Below, piece after piece: positions 11,590 to 22,756 of a DNA stretch of 64,000 nucleotides. Source of the stretch: Deroplatys truncata. Taxonomy: Eukaryota > Arthropoda > Insecta > Mantodea > Mantidae. The DNA lies in the NCBI GenBank assembly GCA_030765065.1, contig CM060989.1:35207501-35271500 (forward strand). The letters run 5' to 3'. The translations under genes were made by a program, and so were the position numbers. How positions within the stretch are numbered: the first letter of the stretch is position 1; each line of letters starts with the position of its first letter. The notes beneath the pieces were generated by a model. It was given only the letters and a program-made list of their open reading frames with translations. It did no database searches and was not told the DNA's origin.

Positions 11590-13717
11590 TACAGTAGAAT
11601 CTCGTTAGTACGTTTTTGCAGGGACCTAAGGATTTGGACGTCATAGGCGGGAAAACGTGTTAACGAAAATGCAAAATCTGCAATTTAAGAACGTAGGTAA
11701 TAAAAATCTAATAATTACTACGTCTCCATGGGCAATTTAAATCGATTTTGAGTACAATTTCATACTGAATACGATCTGCATTTCCATGTTAAATTCAATA
11801 TGTTTAAATGGATTTGGATACACAAAGCCTGAGAATAAATAATTCAAGCTTTTATTTTGGTCAACTTGATTTTTTAGGTTATGAATGTTTTTGAGAAAAT
11901 AAATTGCGAATTGTGGAAGCGGCAATAGTGGTTTTGCTGTGTGTTTTATTACACACGTGATAACAATTTCTGCTTAAAAAAGAAAAAGTTATGAGCGTGC
12001 ATCGTGTTACGAGTACAATAGACGATATTATCTTTGGTGTATACAAGACGATTTGAACACGGAAGTGTTTCCATGCAACAAATTTCGTTCCGGTCCTCTT
12101 CTGATCCTATTTTCCAAGAGAAAAGTTTTGTTTTAGTATTTTTCCCTTCTTTAAAAACAGTTTCAATCAATTTAGGTTTGCTAACAATCGTGTTTAAAGG
12201 TGAGTCCACACTGTTCAACATATCAACAGTTAACATTCAACAATTAACAAAATGCCTCATTCAACATGTTAAATGCCTTCAACATGTTGTAACTGTGAAG
12301 GTTTAACATTCTATCCACACCAGTTGACTTGTTGGTGCAACAAAATCTAACTAAAAGCAAAATGGACTCCAGTGATTAGGATTTGACAATTGCTATTTGT
12401 ATCTGGTTTGTAATAAAAAGAAAAGTGGAAGGTGATGAGGCTCTATCTTGTTAATCGGCAAACGAGTGAAAATATTTTGAATGAGTTTAAAATTCGGAGC
12501 AGATTTGACTTCAATTTCTTGAGAACAAGTTAAAGTGGCTTCAACTTTGTTTTGAGCAAGGTTTCTAACCTATAATTCACAAAAAGGACACACATTTGAG
12601 AGCAGCCATTCCAGCTGCCAGACTTGAGCCTTTTTGCAATTCTCTAGCAAAGTGAGGTTATTATTTTTTTTTCTGATATTGCCTCTGGAACAACAATAAA
12701 TTGCACATAGTTTGGTATAATTGTCCATCCTTTTTATTACATATATTACAATATTCCATAATGATAGCCTCAAAGATTTTATTAATGAAAGCGTCTTTTC
12801 TTTCGTCCATTCCATAACTTCACATGAAGCAAGCCAAATCAAAGATATAAGCACAGAACAAGTCAACATGGAACTACCGAACACAATAGCATGAAGGAAT
12901 CACAATAGCTGCCATGTTTACAGTCTGGAAACTTCCGAAGTTCATCCAATCACATACACAGAGAGCGAATTGACTTAACAAGTTTTCCATTAAAAGTGGA
13001 AAACATCCAACATGTTAAAAGTGTCAAGCACAACTCTTTCGGTTAACATGTTAGGTCAATTCTGTGATCGAAATTTGGCCAACATGCAAACTGTTAACAT
13101 GTTGCACTTGACAAGTTTTGTTAAATGTTAATCAGTGTGGACAAGGCTTAAGGTTGATGGAGGAATGTTTAACTTCCGCACTATATCGACATGTTTTATA
13201 TTTGGATTGTATTACATCAAGGATTTTCAGTTTTTCACTGTTGGTTATTTACCTACTACACTTTCTTTTTTTCATTGTAAATGAAAAGTTAAAATACAAT
13301 CTACGGTTGTTTGGTCATCACTCAACATTAGAAACTATCGTTAGCGTTTACCGCGTTTACCATGCCAAGGTAAAGCATTCTCTATCCCGCCCACAGAAAT
13401 CGTGTCACACAAATATTTAAATGCATGTATGTGATTGGCTGCCGATATCCACCCCGTGACCAAGGATTGACCAAAGTAGCAAATGAGGATGTCAAACTAT
13501 GAACGTGTTAAACGCCTACATCCACTGTACCGATCAAGGATTGGCCAAAACAGCGAATGAGGACGTCAAACTTCAAACGTAGTAAGCGGGACCGGGAAAA
13601 CGCACTAAGCAAACATTATTTATTATATTTGGTGATTTGGTACCAGGACTTTTATAATTCAACGTAATACACGGGAAAACATGTTAATGAGGAACGTGCT
13701 AACGAGATTCCACTGTA
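11590..13717. mobile_element. pogo/Tigger-like DNA element with nested Harbinger
   Basis: The ends are inverted: CAGTAGAATCTCGTTAGTAC at the left and, reverse-complemented, CAGTGGAATCTCGTTAGCAC at the right, each bordered by TA (11590-11591, 13716-13717). The CAGT-R-GAATCTCG motif and TA target suggest the pogo branch of Tc1/mariner. No transposase is left. Near the right end two imperfect copies of a block of about 55 bp (13458-13512 and 13535-13590, both with GGATTG-CCAAA and ATGAGGA-GTCAAACT) form subterminal direct repeats. A separate element is nested at 12198-13148. Confidence 0.65.
12198..13148 (-). mobile_element. PIF/Harbinger-like element, MADF-type gene remnant
   Basis: Inverted ends (AGGTGAGTCCACACTG and, reverse-complemented, AGCCTTGTCCACACTG) are flanked by TAA on both sides (12195-12197, 13149-13151), the three-base target typical of PIF/Harbinger. 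On the minus strand near 12810-12745, MEWTKEKTLSLIKSLRLS resembles the start of a MADF/Myb-like DNA-binding domain, the usual second gene of these elements. On the plus strand near 12480-12530, EFKIRSRFDF-N-F-L could be transposase-derived. Both are broken. Subterminal blocks are rich in AACATGTT/GTTAAC. Confidence 0.6.
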
Positions 13718-13724
13718 TTTGCTT

Positions 13725-14605
13725 CCCTGTGAGAAAGTTTCAATGATTTTAAACTTGCATTAAAAACAGTCAACCAAACATTTTTGCTCCACTTAATTAA
13801 AATAGGACAATGTTTTGAGGAAACATCCTTCCCATTATCAGCTGGTCGGTCAGGTGTTTGTAGCTTCATTGCTTCCCCTACTTCTTCTATTGGTATGTCG
13901 TACATCATCATTTGTATTTTGAAGTTCATGACATAACTTGAATTCTTTATGATATACATGCTTACTTATGTGGTCAGTTCCCAAGGTTTTCTAACTGGTT
14001 TTAAAACTTTGATGTCTTTACTGATATTGTGATTACATGACGAAAAATCTAATGTTACATTCGCATGGCTTTCTCTATCCCTATCACTTATTAGTGGATA
14101 CACAAATTATTCTTATGAAAGTTTATTTTCCTATCTACTTCATTATAATTGAGATAAACTTTGCAAAAATAGCTGCATTACACATATAATGGGAATAGTA
14201 TTAGTCAAATGTTTTAAACTGGACATTATACGCTGGCCTTAAAATTCCATACTGTTTCTGCTACTGAACCTAAATACCAATCACCTTTGTTTTCTGAGTT
14301 ATGCTATTAGAAAACCATGTGTGCACACACGCGGAATGCAATACCTACTCTGCTTCATTTATGTATGTGCTAGATAAAGTAAAAGAGATAGACTATGGCT
14401 GATTTGTCCATCTGCTTGTACTTTCTGTTCCTCAAATGTTCCTTTGCTCTTGGGTAGCGGAAGCAACAAAACTGCATATGTCATTCAACCACCAGCCGAT
14501 GATGGGGAGGACATCTCAAAACATTGCCCTGTTTTAAACAAGTGGAGCTAAAGATTTTTAGCAGTTTTAATGTGTTAGATCATATTTCACTGTATGAAAC
14601 ACATC
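13725..14605. repeat. inverted repeat pair around a short (CA)n-element relative
   Basis: A block at about 13780-13890 (GCTCCACTTAATTAAAATAG, CAATGTTTTGAGG, CAGCTGGTCGGTC, then TTGCTTCC) is inverted at about 14450-14560. Between the arms, 14052-14391 is a shortened copy of the (CA)n element, starting ATCTAATGTTACATTCGCATG and ending GATAAAGTAAAAG. The structure resembles a foldback element. No coding capacity was recognised. Confidence 0.45.
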
Positions 14606-14800
14606 TTATCATCAATTTTTAATGCAATATTTCTTCTACTTTAAGAACTTGGCAAAGTAATAAGATGGGGATAAACTTTAAAGATTGTGATAAAAATTAA
14701 TTAATAAGTATTCTTTTTGAAAATATAAATTAAGTTAAAGATTAAAAACAGAAGCACTATTAACTGTAAAGTTGGTAGATTGAGTCAAGTTTTTGACACT

Positions 14801-14876
14801 CGCCTTCACTAATGAAATATTGTATAAAACAGAAATGTTTTCAAGGGTGTTCGTTCTCATCGTCAGAGACTGGGTG
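14801..14876 (-). ncRNA. hammerhead-like motif, PLE beta left arm
   Basis: On the minus strand: CTGACGA at 14866-14860, a short helix II, GAAA at 14841-14838, then an A-T-rich hairpin and TTC. Upstream CACCCAGT provides a helix-I arm. Helix II is weak (G-A-G against C-T-T). It sits in the same place as the motifs of the other PLE lineages, just past the endonuclease coding end. Ribozyme activity is inferred only from the core. Confidence 0.45.
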
Positions 14877-16508
14877 ACTAAAGGTCTCTTTCTCCCGTAT
14901 GCTCTTCTTCCTCTTCCTGCAAATTCTGAACCTGTTGCCATCTGGTGTTGAGGGCACAAAGTTTTAACACACTGTTCATGTTCACAGGCAGGATTTCAAA
15001 ATTAATGACATTGCCATTTTTGATGATGTGTGTATTTTTTCCCAGATGTTCAATTCTATTGGTGTGATGAGGGGTTTTAACAATTTTATACTTTGACCAA
15101 TGTTGTGGTTTTCTGTCCAAAAATGGTCCAAGATTATACTGTTTCCAAAAGCACATAAAGATAACAATAGCATCAATGGCATTAACTCACCTACCTACCA
15201 CATTGCTAAATGGTTAGTAAACAAACTGAAAGCCTAGGAATTGAGAACTCCTCTGAATTAATAAACCACTTACGGAACTACAACATCCCAAAAACCACAT
15301 AATGGTATCGTTTGACGTCAAAGCGCTTTTCACAAGTATTCCCATAGAAAAAATACCTACACTACTCAGAAAATGGTTGAATCAAACTACAATACACTCC
15401 ACAGAAACAGATGACATCATTAACCTTACAGAATTATACACTACATACAACTTCACATTTAATAATAAATTCTATAAACAATCAAAAGGATTAGCAATGG
15501 GAAGCTCACTGTCCCCCATTCTAGCAGAACTATATATGAGCCATCTTGAAGTCCACATAGTGAAAGCCTTCCATCACATATACAAATTTTGGCGTAGATA
15601 TGTTGACATTTTTTCCATCATACCCCAGAAATTAATGGAAGATGCTTTGAAGCTGTTGAACCTGCGGATAACAGCATTAAATTTACAATTGAAATTGAAG
15701 AGAACACCACTTTACCCTTCCTGGACCTCATTATAAGTAGATCAAAATGATTTTAAATTCTGAACACATAGGAAACCTACCCATGTGGACAATATAAAGA
15801 AAAATGGTTGCAACCCAACTTCACACCAGCTAGCCGCCTTTAGAAGTTTGATCCACTGGTTACATAGTATCCCCTTGAACAGCAAAGAATTTTTAAAAGA
15901 ACAACATATAGAAAAAATAGCAGTAATAATGGATTCATCTCAGATCTCATAGGGAACATGATAAACAAGAAGAAACTCAAGGCAATTTCACAAACTACCA
16001 CTCTAACGCTTCTCTCAAACACAAACTGGAAATACAGAAAATTTACATACCACCCTTGGGCCTTTAGAAAAACTTGAACAAATCTTCAATAAATTTAACA
16101 TAAGACTAGCTCCACAAAACAAATTCAGGCTGAAGAACTCGCTGAACACACCTCTCAAAAATACCATCCCAAACACATTGAAATCCGGAATTTACCAGAT
16201 TAATTGTGATGAATGTGAGCAATACTGCATAGGAAGAACAAAAAGCAGCTTGGAAACCACACTTAAGGAACATCAAAGGAACATAACACTAAAACAAATC
16301 AAAAAATGGCAACAACGTCAATAATTTTGAAATCTCACCTGTGAACAATGTATTAAATCTTTGTGCCCCCAACACCAGATGTCAACAGGTTCAGAATCCG
16401 CAGCAAGAGGAAGAAGAGAATACAGGAGAAAGAGACCTTTAGTCACCCAGTCACTGACGATGAGGACAAATGCACTCGAAAATGTTTCTGTTTTATATAA
16501 CATTTAAT

Positions 16509-17913
16509 GTATGGCTAGAGAACAGTATGTGGATTACTCAAATAAGGAACAAAGAGAGAGTATAGCTTGGGTACGAGCAGGTGTATGGAGACTAATAGGA
16601 ATGAGAAATGGGTTCCCACAGAACCAGTGTCCAATATGTGAGGAAAGAGAAGATTTAGAACATATCGTGTTTGATTGTAAAGGTACACAGCATTGGAGAA
16701 AGCAAGCTATAAATGGGAAATGGTTCAAACTGGACAGGAAAGTAGCCTTAAGCAAGATCTTTAACATGGATAATAAAAGGTAGGAGAGTACATGTCCAAA
16801 GTAAAAACTCTGATATGTTACACTCACATGACTTTCTCTACTCTTGTACAAACTATTTTTTACAAACGCTTATTCTCCAAATGCTTCATGTTAATCGAGA
16901 TGTTAAATCTTATTGCTAATTTTCTTGTAGATGCAAGGGGAATTGGTAGGCTTTAAGTGATAGTCAAATATTTCAAGAGGTGGTTGCTATGTGGAGTAAT
17001 CCATTCTCTTTGCATTACCAGGACAAAAAAAAAAAATGAATAATGAATTCCCATTTGAGAAAAAGTATAAGTATTGGAAAATTTAAGGGAATAACAAGCA
17101 ATATCTCGAAAATGGTTCACTCAACAAATAAAATGTATATGACATAAATTGTGTATTTTAATGCGATCTACGTTTTTTGTGTAGTAAAATTTTGTCTATC
17201 TCTTATGGTTTACCAGTTATGCAAAAGTCGTTCACAATGAAGAATACTTTTGGAGACATTCCCAGAAAATTCAAGATATACATTTTATTTGTCATGAAAG
17301 TATCTTAAATATATGATAATCGTTAAGAGCCGTTTCTGAGAAAATTAAAATTTTCAAAAAATGTTCCATGTAAAGGGTAATCTGGGGTGGGGGGATTTTC
17401 TTGAAAACCTTCGTGTCGCATCTCTGGAAGATACTCAACCTAAATACCAAGTTCAATGTTTATCCGACTGTTCGTTTCTGAGTTATGTTAATCACAGACA
17501 GACACACACATGGACATGTTTTCAAAAATGCTTTTTTTGGATTCAGGGGGCCTCAAAACATATATTTCCACTGAAATCTCGGTATCGAATTTTTGGGTGG
17601 AATACAATACTTCCCTTGCTTACTATACATAGTAGAGAAAGTAAAAAGAAATGGTTATGGTCAATAAAAAGAGATTTGAATTAATTTCATCATGAGATGT
17701 TAAGATATGTAATTATATAATCATTATTATAAAATTAGTATTATTAGATTATCCTTTTGGTATTACTACTATTATATTATTATTATTATTATAATAAATT
17801 TTTGTGTTATAAAAGAAAGAAATATGGGTAGAATATGGCAAGATAACAGCTTGGGCTGATGTCTAGCCATATTTTAAGGAAGATTGCTAGCACAAATAAA
17901 TAAATAAAAAAAG
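16509..17913 (+). mobile_element. 5'-truncated LINE with C-terminal zinc knuckle, target duplication and A-rich tail
   Basis: It is flanked by a 13-bp direct repeat, TATAACATTTAAT (16496-16508 and 17914-17926), and ends in an (AAAT)n/A tail near 17895-17912. The coding remnant (16511-16783) reads ESIAWVRAGVWRLIG and then CPICEEREDLEHIVFDC, a CCHC-type knuckle at the end of a non-LTR retrotransposon ORF2. The same ending is seen at 37472-37993 and near 39200. The reverse-transcriptase domain is absent through 5' truncation. A (CA)n element interrupts it at 16802-17648. The sharp duplication and tail indicate target-primed integration into the PLE. Confidence 0.8.
16802..17648 (+). mobile_element. 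(CA)n-containing short element, copy 2
   Basis: Copy of the element at 9163-10054, starting TCTGATATGTTACACTCACA and ending TAGTAGAGAAAGTAAAAAG. The CA tract is much shortened here (17500-17515). It inserted inside the LINE at 16509-17913. Confidence 0.8.
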
Positions 17914-17982
17914 TATAACATTTAATTACTGAAGGTGAGTGTCAAAAAGTGTGACTCAATCTACCATCATATAAAGTATTAC

Positions 17983-19518
17983 CTGCCACCACTCTGAATG
18001 AGAAGACATGTAATTGCATGAAAAGTAGATAACGTTTTTCTGGTCCACCAGCCAAGCCGTGTTGTGACATCCAAGAGCCACATCAATGATGACTGGGCAC
18101 GGAGCATGGATCTTCTTCCATTCTCTTCCTTCTGGAACTATCTGCGAAGTTCCAAACCTATAGTATGCTTCTGCTTTTGTGTTCAAAATTAAAACGGCAC
18201 CATGAAAACTACACACTCGCGAAACTGTCCATGGCGTGAACACCATGGTTGAGGAACTATACGGACGTTCACTGGATATTTTCTGAACGTAAACTGCGCC
18301 ACCTGACGTTATCAACCAAGCCATGCTGTTATCAATAGAAATACAAGCCACATCATCTGCTGCTTCTCGCCATTCTCCACCAAACGGTCCTTTTATTGAG
18401 GGCTTCTCTAATGCATACGCTTTATTTTTATACAGTTTCCAAACCACAGTGCCATCTGGTGACACGGCTACCTGTTTGGCCTTGTAATCCAATTTTTGCC
18501 ATTTCAGGCTTAAACCGTTTAACGCACTGTAGTATACAACATCTTTGGCATCGACGCAACAAACGTAATGTTTACATATGGCAAGGTTCTGCACCGAGTC
18601 TGGCACTTTATACTGGATCCATTTGTCAGCCCTCTTCACAGCTTCTGAGTCACCATTTGTTTCTGGAGAACTGTATATCTCCAGCGAAGCGTGGTTGCTT
18701 GCAGGAGCACTGCTTCCAGAAGGGGGTCCATAACTCAACACGCTACTTATTGACGGAAGTTTTTCATCCAAAATGCTGTCACTACAGTTAGAGTCCAACT
18801 CATCCTTTGATGTAGATTTATTTTCTTCTAGTGCTTGCAATGAATCACTAAACTCTTGAGGAGTGGTAGGAGAATCTACTTCATTATTTTCAAGGTTCTC
18901 AGTTTTGGCCTCTGTGTCATTGTCAGGGTAGAGAGTATCAAGATTCAAGACTTTTGCTAAGATACGTTCCTTTTCTGCAATGTCACGTTCAATTGAAGTG
19001 GGACTCCGCAAGTCTGGTTGTATCTCGGGTGGTATGGAACATTCCATGCTACTCACTGACCTCAAATGCAAATCCTCTGGTCGTCTGTCTTTATTCTTGG
19101 AGAGAGATGATGCGTCCTCATCACCTATGTTAGTTCGAACAAGGGTCTCCTCGGAGGATGAGCGTCTTGTCTCACTTGCTTTAGTGGAGATACTCCAATC
19201 GGTGCTGACGTCTAGCTGTTCACTGTTCCACTGGTCTTCGCCTTCTGATGTTGATCGAATGCTACTTGTGCTCATGGTATCCGATCCTGACTCTGTGTCG
19301 CATATCCTGTTGGGCTGCTTTTCTTTGCGGCTTCGCTTCTTTATCCGACGCGGTTTGAACTGAACATCTTCATATTCCTGCTGCCCAATTTTTTCCAAAA
19401 CTTCTGATTGTGTTTTGTTACTTGAGCTTTTTCTCTGCTGGGATTTGTTGTAAACTTCTTTATAAGTCTTGTAGCCCTCGGTTGGTAAATGGCTTGGGCT
19501 TGCTATGTTCAAATCCAT
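17983..19518 (-). CDS. TECPR2: TECPR2 large exon: linker and first tectonin repeats
   Basis: This 1,536-bp exon of 512 codons opens with MDLNIASPSH after a TTTCTTATTTCAG acceptor (phase 0) and ends at ...SEWWQ with donor CAG/gtaata (phase 0). Codons 1-290 are a disordered, Ser/Glu-rich linker with a basic patch (RRIKKRSRKEK, about residues 57-67), as in vertebrate TECPR2. From about residue 300, KWIQYKVPDSVQ begins the tectonin propeller; LKWQKLDYKAKQVAVSPDG, WREAADDVACISIDNSMAWL and HNTAWLVDQKNVIYF are successive blades. TECPR2 acts in autophagy and ER-export/secretory trafficking and binds ATG8-family proteins (family knowledge); that C-terminal binding motif is not in this exon. The apparent ATG is internal to the gene, not its start. 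Codon reading is clean, unlike the transposon remnants around it. Confidence 0.95.
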
Positions 19519-19605
19519 CTGAAATAAGAAAAGTTATATGTACTAGCCTCTCAGAACATTACACAAAATACAGGGTAACAGGTATAAGATTAAAACTAAA
19601 CTTAG

Positions 19606-19880
19606 TTTTATTTATGGACGCTCTAACTACTACGGCTCTTAGCACCCCATTCTATATTAGGTATAAAAACTGGAAATTTTGTTCAGAGGCCTTTTTATCA
19701 GACTTGAGGTTCTTTTATGTGCTGTAAATCTATAACATGGGACCATCAGCTTTACCTCCCTTCCAAAGGAAGCCATGCTAAGTATTTTTATGTCTGAAAA
19801 TATCCATCGCCCTCCATCAGGTTTGAACCTGTGACTTGGGAACTAAAGGCTAACATAGTACCCCTAGACCACGGAGGCAG
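19606..19880 (-). mobile_element. tRNA-derived SINE, copy 3
   Basis: Reverse-oriented relative of 2333-2606: TTTTATTTATGGACGCTC at the left, CCTTCCAAAGGAAGCCATGC in the body, CAGGTTTGAACCTGTG as the B-box side and CCCCTAGACCAC near the right end. It lies about 90 bp upstream of the large TECPR2 exon in transcription order. Confidence 0.8.
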
Positions 19881-20364
19881 ACAGACAGGCATGCATAAAG
19901 ATGTCCATAGCTTCAGCATACATGGTATACTGAATAAAACATTTAATGTAACTTTTTCTTTCTCTGAGCATTAGACATGTATGAATGCAAATAGGCACAA
20001 ATCTATATCCCCGCCATTGAAAGGTTGCACTTGACAGCTAGTGATTAAGTTGGTACACTTGCACAAAAAACAGATGAAAAGCTTTAGCCATTAGACTTCC
20101 TAAACCAATCGCAAGGCAGCATTCCGGGTGTTTGATGACAAAGCGAAAGAGGAACTTGAATTGGCTGTGTTGTTCTTTGCAAGCTGGTATTGTTCATTGT
20201 TATTTATATTTGTGGTTATTGTTTGATAGTTTTGTTATTGTTGGTGTTCGTTTATACATATATTTATTTATATATTTATATATATATATTTCATTCATAT
20301 TATTTATACAAGATTTGAAGTGCGACAATGTCTCAAAAAATGACGCCGATTACCAAGTGATATT

Positions 20365-20835
20365 GTGGCATGTGCACAGATGATAATATTAAGACGCTCT
20401 CTGGACACCGAAGCACGGCAGTTTGTCTGTGAGTAGGGGCGAATCAGGGGAAACAGGGTCAAAGGAGGGGATAGCGTTACTGACGCCTAGTTGGCGTGGC
20501 TTCTTGTATCATTCAGTGAGTAGGCTTCGAGTGAGACAGATGGGAAACTGCTAAAACACGATGTCCTCGTTGGCAGGCAATGGGCAAAGTTATGTGAGTA
20601 TTTGATTTCATTTAATAAACGGTGTTCCATCCATATCTGTAAATCTTAATTATGGTAGAATAGAATCTTTCCTCTCCCTTAAGCCAGGCATTGTATTGGT
20701 ATAGCAATTATTTTGTGATTTAACTTTAGCTGCGTCCCTCGTCGTTGCCTCGCATTTAAAGTTCTTTGTTTGATTTAACGATCCCTCTTGCAAGCGAGTA
20801 GCTCCCCTCTGTATCTATAAAATAATTAAAGAGAG
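20365..20835. mobile_element. unidentified ~470-bp insertion in transposon copy A
   Basis: Relative to copy B, copy A has an extra segment between CAAGTGAT and ATTCACGAAG. Its edges are imperfectly inverted (ATTGTGGCATG at the left; CATACGACAAT at the right), suggesting a small terminal-repeat element. No coding sequence was recognised. Confidence 0.5.
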
Positions 20836-21059
20836 GCATACGACAATATTCACGAAGGGAAAAATCCCTTGCGTCGAGATGCGCCACTTAATAGTCAGGC
20901 ATTGGAACTGTTAAGAAGGGCCCAGGAATTCTTTGAACAGGAGTACATGAAGGTTCATGGGCATCCCTCTATTCCTGCTGATAAAGCCGTACAACAAACT
21001 GTAGCAGCTCTTGGCCTAAACATGAGAACAGTTGTAATGAAAAGAAGCTAGAAACAGTG

Positions 21060-21175
21060 ATGTGTATTGAATTTATTTAAAGGTGAGTCGGAATTGTAAC
21101 ACTAACATCACTTAAGTTTACTCACTTAACATGTTTCGGGAAACCGTTGTTCCCATCATCAGAAGGTTAACTCGT
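21060..21175 (-). ncRNA. hammerhead-like motif, PLE alpha-1 left inverted end
   Basis: The reverse complement of the motif at 24188-24263 is carried in the inverted left end. The plus strand shows CATGTTTCGGGAAACC and then TTGTTCCCATCATCAG. Core CTGATGA and GAAA are both present on the minus strand. Confidence 0.6.
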
Positions 21176-21718
21176 CGACTGGCCCGTGTTGTTGGTGTTT
21201 CCGTTTTTTGGACTGGATCCTGTGGTGGCATCTTGTGGTGGAGAAAACATGTTAAGTGAGTAAACTTAAGTGATGTTAGTGTTACAATTCCGACTCACCT
21301 TTAAATAAATTCAATCACATCACTGTTTCTAGCTTCTTTTCATTACAATATCAATAAGACCAACAAGTCACAAGAAGCAAAAGTTATAATTGGCCACCAC
21401 GTTAAAAAAGATACAAGTCATGGCAGAAAACAAGGTAAGATTAGAAACCCTAAATTTCAATACAGATTTCAGTGGAATAAAAAGTGACATCAAAAGATAC
21501 CAAAAAATTGAAGAAAAAAGAAAAAACACATTTGCGGACATCCGTTTTTTAAACCTATGCATACAAATCCCGAAACATGTTAAGTGAGTAAACTTAAGTG
21601 ATGTTAGTGTTACAATTCCGACTCACCTTTAAATAAATTCAATACACATCACTGTTTCTAGCTTCTTTTCATTACAATATCAATAAGACCAACAAGTCAC
21701 AAGAAGCAAAAGTTATAA

Positions 21719-22756
21719 TTGGCCACCACGTTAAAAAAGATACAAGTCATGGCAGAAAACAAGGTAAGATTAGAAACCCTAAATTTCAATACAGATTTCA
21801 GTGGAATAAAAAGTGACATCAAAAGATACCAAAAAATTGAAGAAAAAAGAAAAAACACATTTGCGGACATCCGTTTTTTAAACCTATGCATACAAAACAA
21901 AGTCACACCAAAGTTTGTAAGGAGAATTGTAAAATACGACAAAAACAGCAAACACCAAACATCAGCCGATAAAAAAGTAATAATAATTGAGAGAAACAAC
22001 CACTACGCAAAATTACAAAAATTGGAACTGGAATTATATGCTCTTCACCTTAAATTAACGGACACACTCGGCTATCCACTTTGGCAAAACATGCAATCAA
22101 AATTCCTCACTATTCTTAGCTACAGGATGAAAACAAAAACGCTGAAATTAAAGAAAAAACTAGACCTACTACGCCAGAAGCAACATTCATATAAACCTAA
22201 CCTAAAAAATGAAAAAACGACGCCATACTCTGACGTAATTAATCTTTCAAATGTAACTTTCACCAAAGCAGAATTATCGGTATTAAACCTTGGCCTAAAA
22301 ACATGTGTTGGCTACACAAAAACAACCGATGAAATAGTCGCAGACATTGAGATTGCTACTTACAACCTAAATGAAAATAGTAAAACCACTATAAAAAAAG
22401 AATGTGAAATAGTTCTCCAAGAAATACAAGCAGATAAACATAACAATTTCCCAACCAAACATGTGATCAAAACATTAAAATCAAAACCAGTAGTATACAC
22501 AAAAGCTGACAAGGGAAATAAACTAGTTGTACTTCAAAAAGATGATTATATTACCAGAGTAGAAAATATGCTGCAACAAGAAAATTACATACAAATTCAA
22601 GAAGACCCATTAAAATCACATTTAAAAGCCTTCAATCAAACCATCCAGGAAAGCAAAACTATAACAGACATTGATAAATCTAGATTAAAACCAGACCACC
22701 CCATTTACCAAGAATGTATGCTCTACCTAAAATACACAAACCGGGTAATAAGATGA
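21719..22756 (+). pseudogene. PLE alpha-1 polyprotein, 5' frame (345 codons, frameshifted)
   Basis: The N-terminal region of a Penelope-type protein. It is lysine-rich with coiled-coil-like stretches (KRYQKIEEKRKN, KLQKLELELYALH, LKLKKKLDLLRQK) and then the conserved pre-RT segment KPVVYTKADKGNKLVVLQKD, where K-A-D-K-G is typical of PLE reverse transcriptases. The frame runs past PDHPIYQE into out-of-frame codons, while the continuation (PRMYALPKIHKPG) is one frame away. A one-base loss in the C-run near 22699-22702 would explain this. The same break is present in the copy at 56690-56983. The first 66 codons also occur upstream at 21390-21587 as part of the direct duplication. Confidence 0.88.

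Larger units (their letters stand above)
16454..17940 (+). ncRNA. hammerhead-like motif, PLE beta right arm, split by a LINE
   Basis: CTGACGA at 16454-16460, helix II GAG/CTC, GAAA at 16478-16481, then AATGTT, which pairs with AACATT across a loop. The LINE target duplication falls in the second strand of this hairpin, so the cleavage triplet TTA and the helix-I 3' arm (ACTG-AA-GGTG, complementary to CACC-CAGT at 16445-16452) are repeated or displaced to 17920-17940. It is intact in sequence but split by about 1.4 kb. Confidence 0.45.
14773..17971 (+). mobile_element. Penelope-like element, lineage beta, split by a LINE
   Basis: A minus-oriented 3' end (14773-15170, C-terminal endonuclease codons including HFWTENHNIG and ELNIWEKI) lies head to head with a plus-oriented body (15171-16508, resuming 17927-17971). 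The body encodes reverse transcriptase: MVSFDVKALFTSIP (motif A) and GLAMGSSLSPILAELYM (motif B), but RYVDIF where relatives have RYVDDIF, so one catalytic aspartate codon is gone. Farther on, frames break before GIYQINCDEC and a C-I-G-R-T-K that replaces Y-I-G-K-T-K. A LINE with a 13-bp target duplication interrupts it at 16509-17913. TAAAGT occurs outside both ends (14767-14772, 17972-17977) and may be its own short target duplication. The right end is about 12 bp from the TECPR2 exon at 17983. Confidence 0.85.

Noticed and set aside
14735-15182. Overlapping minus-strand frames read as independent small genes
   Set aside because: They are broken frames of the endonuclease C-terminus in the inverted arm of the beta PLE.
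20256-20290. Tandem TATATTTAT run as a promoter
   Set aside because: It is a simple AT repeat that is also present in copy B of the transposon; no start-site evidence.
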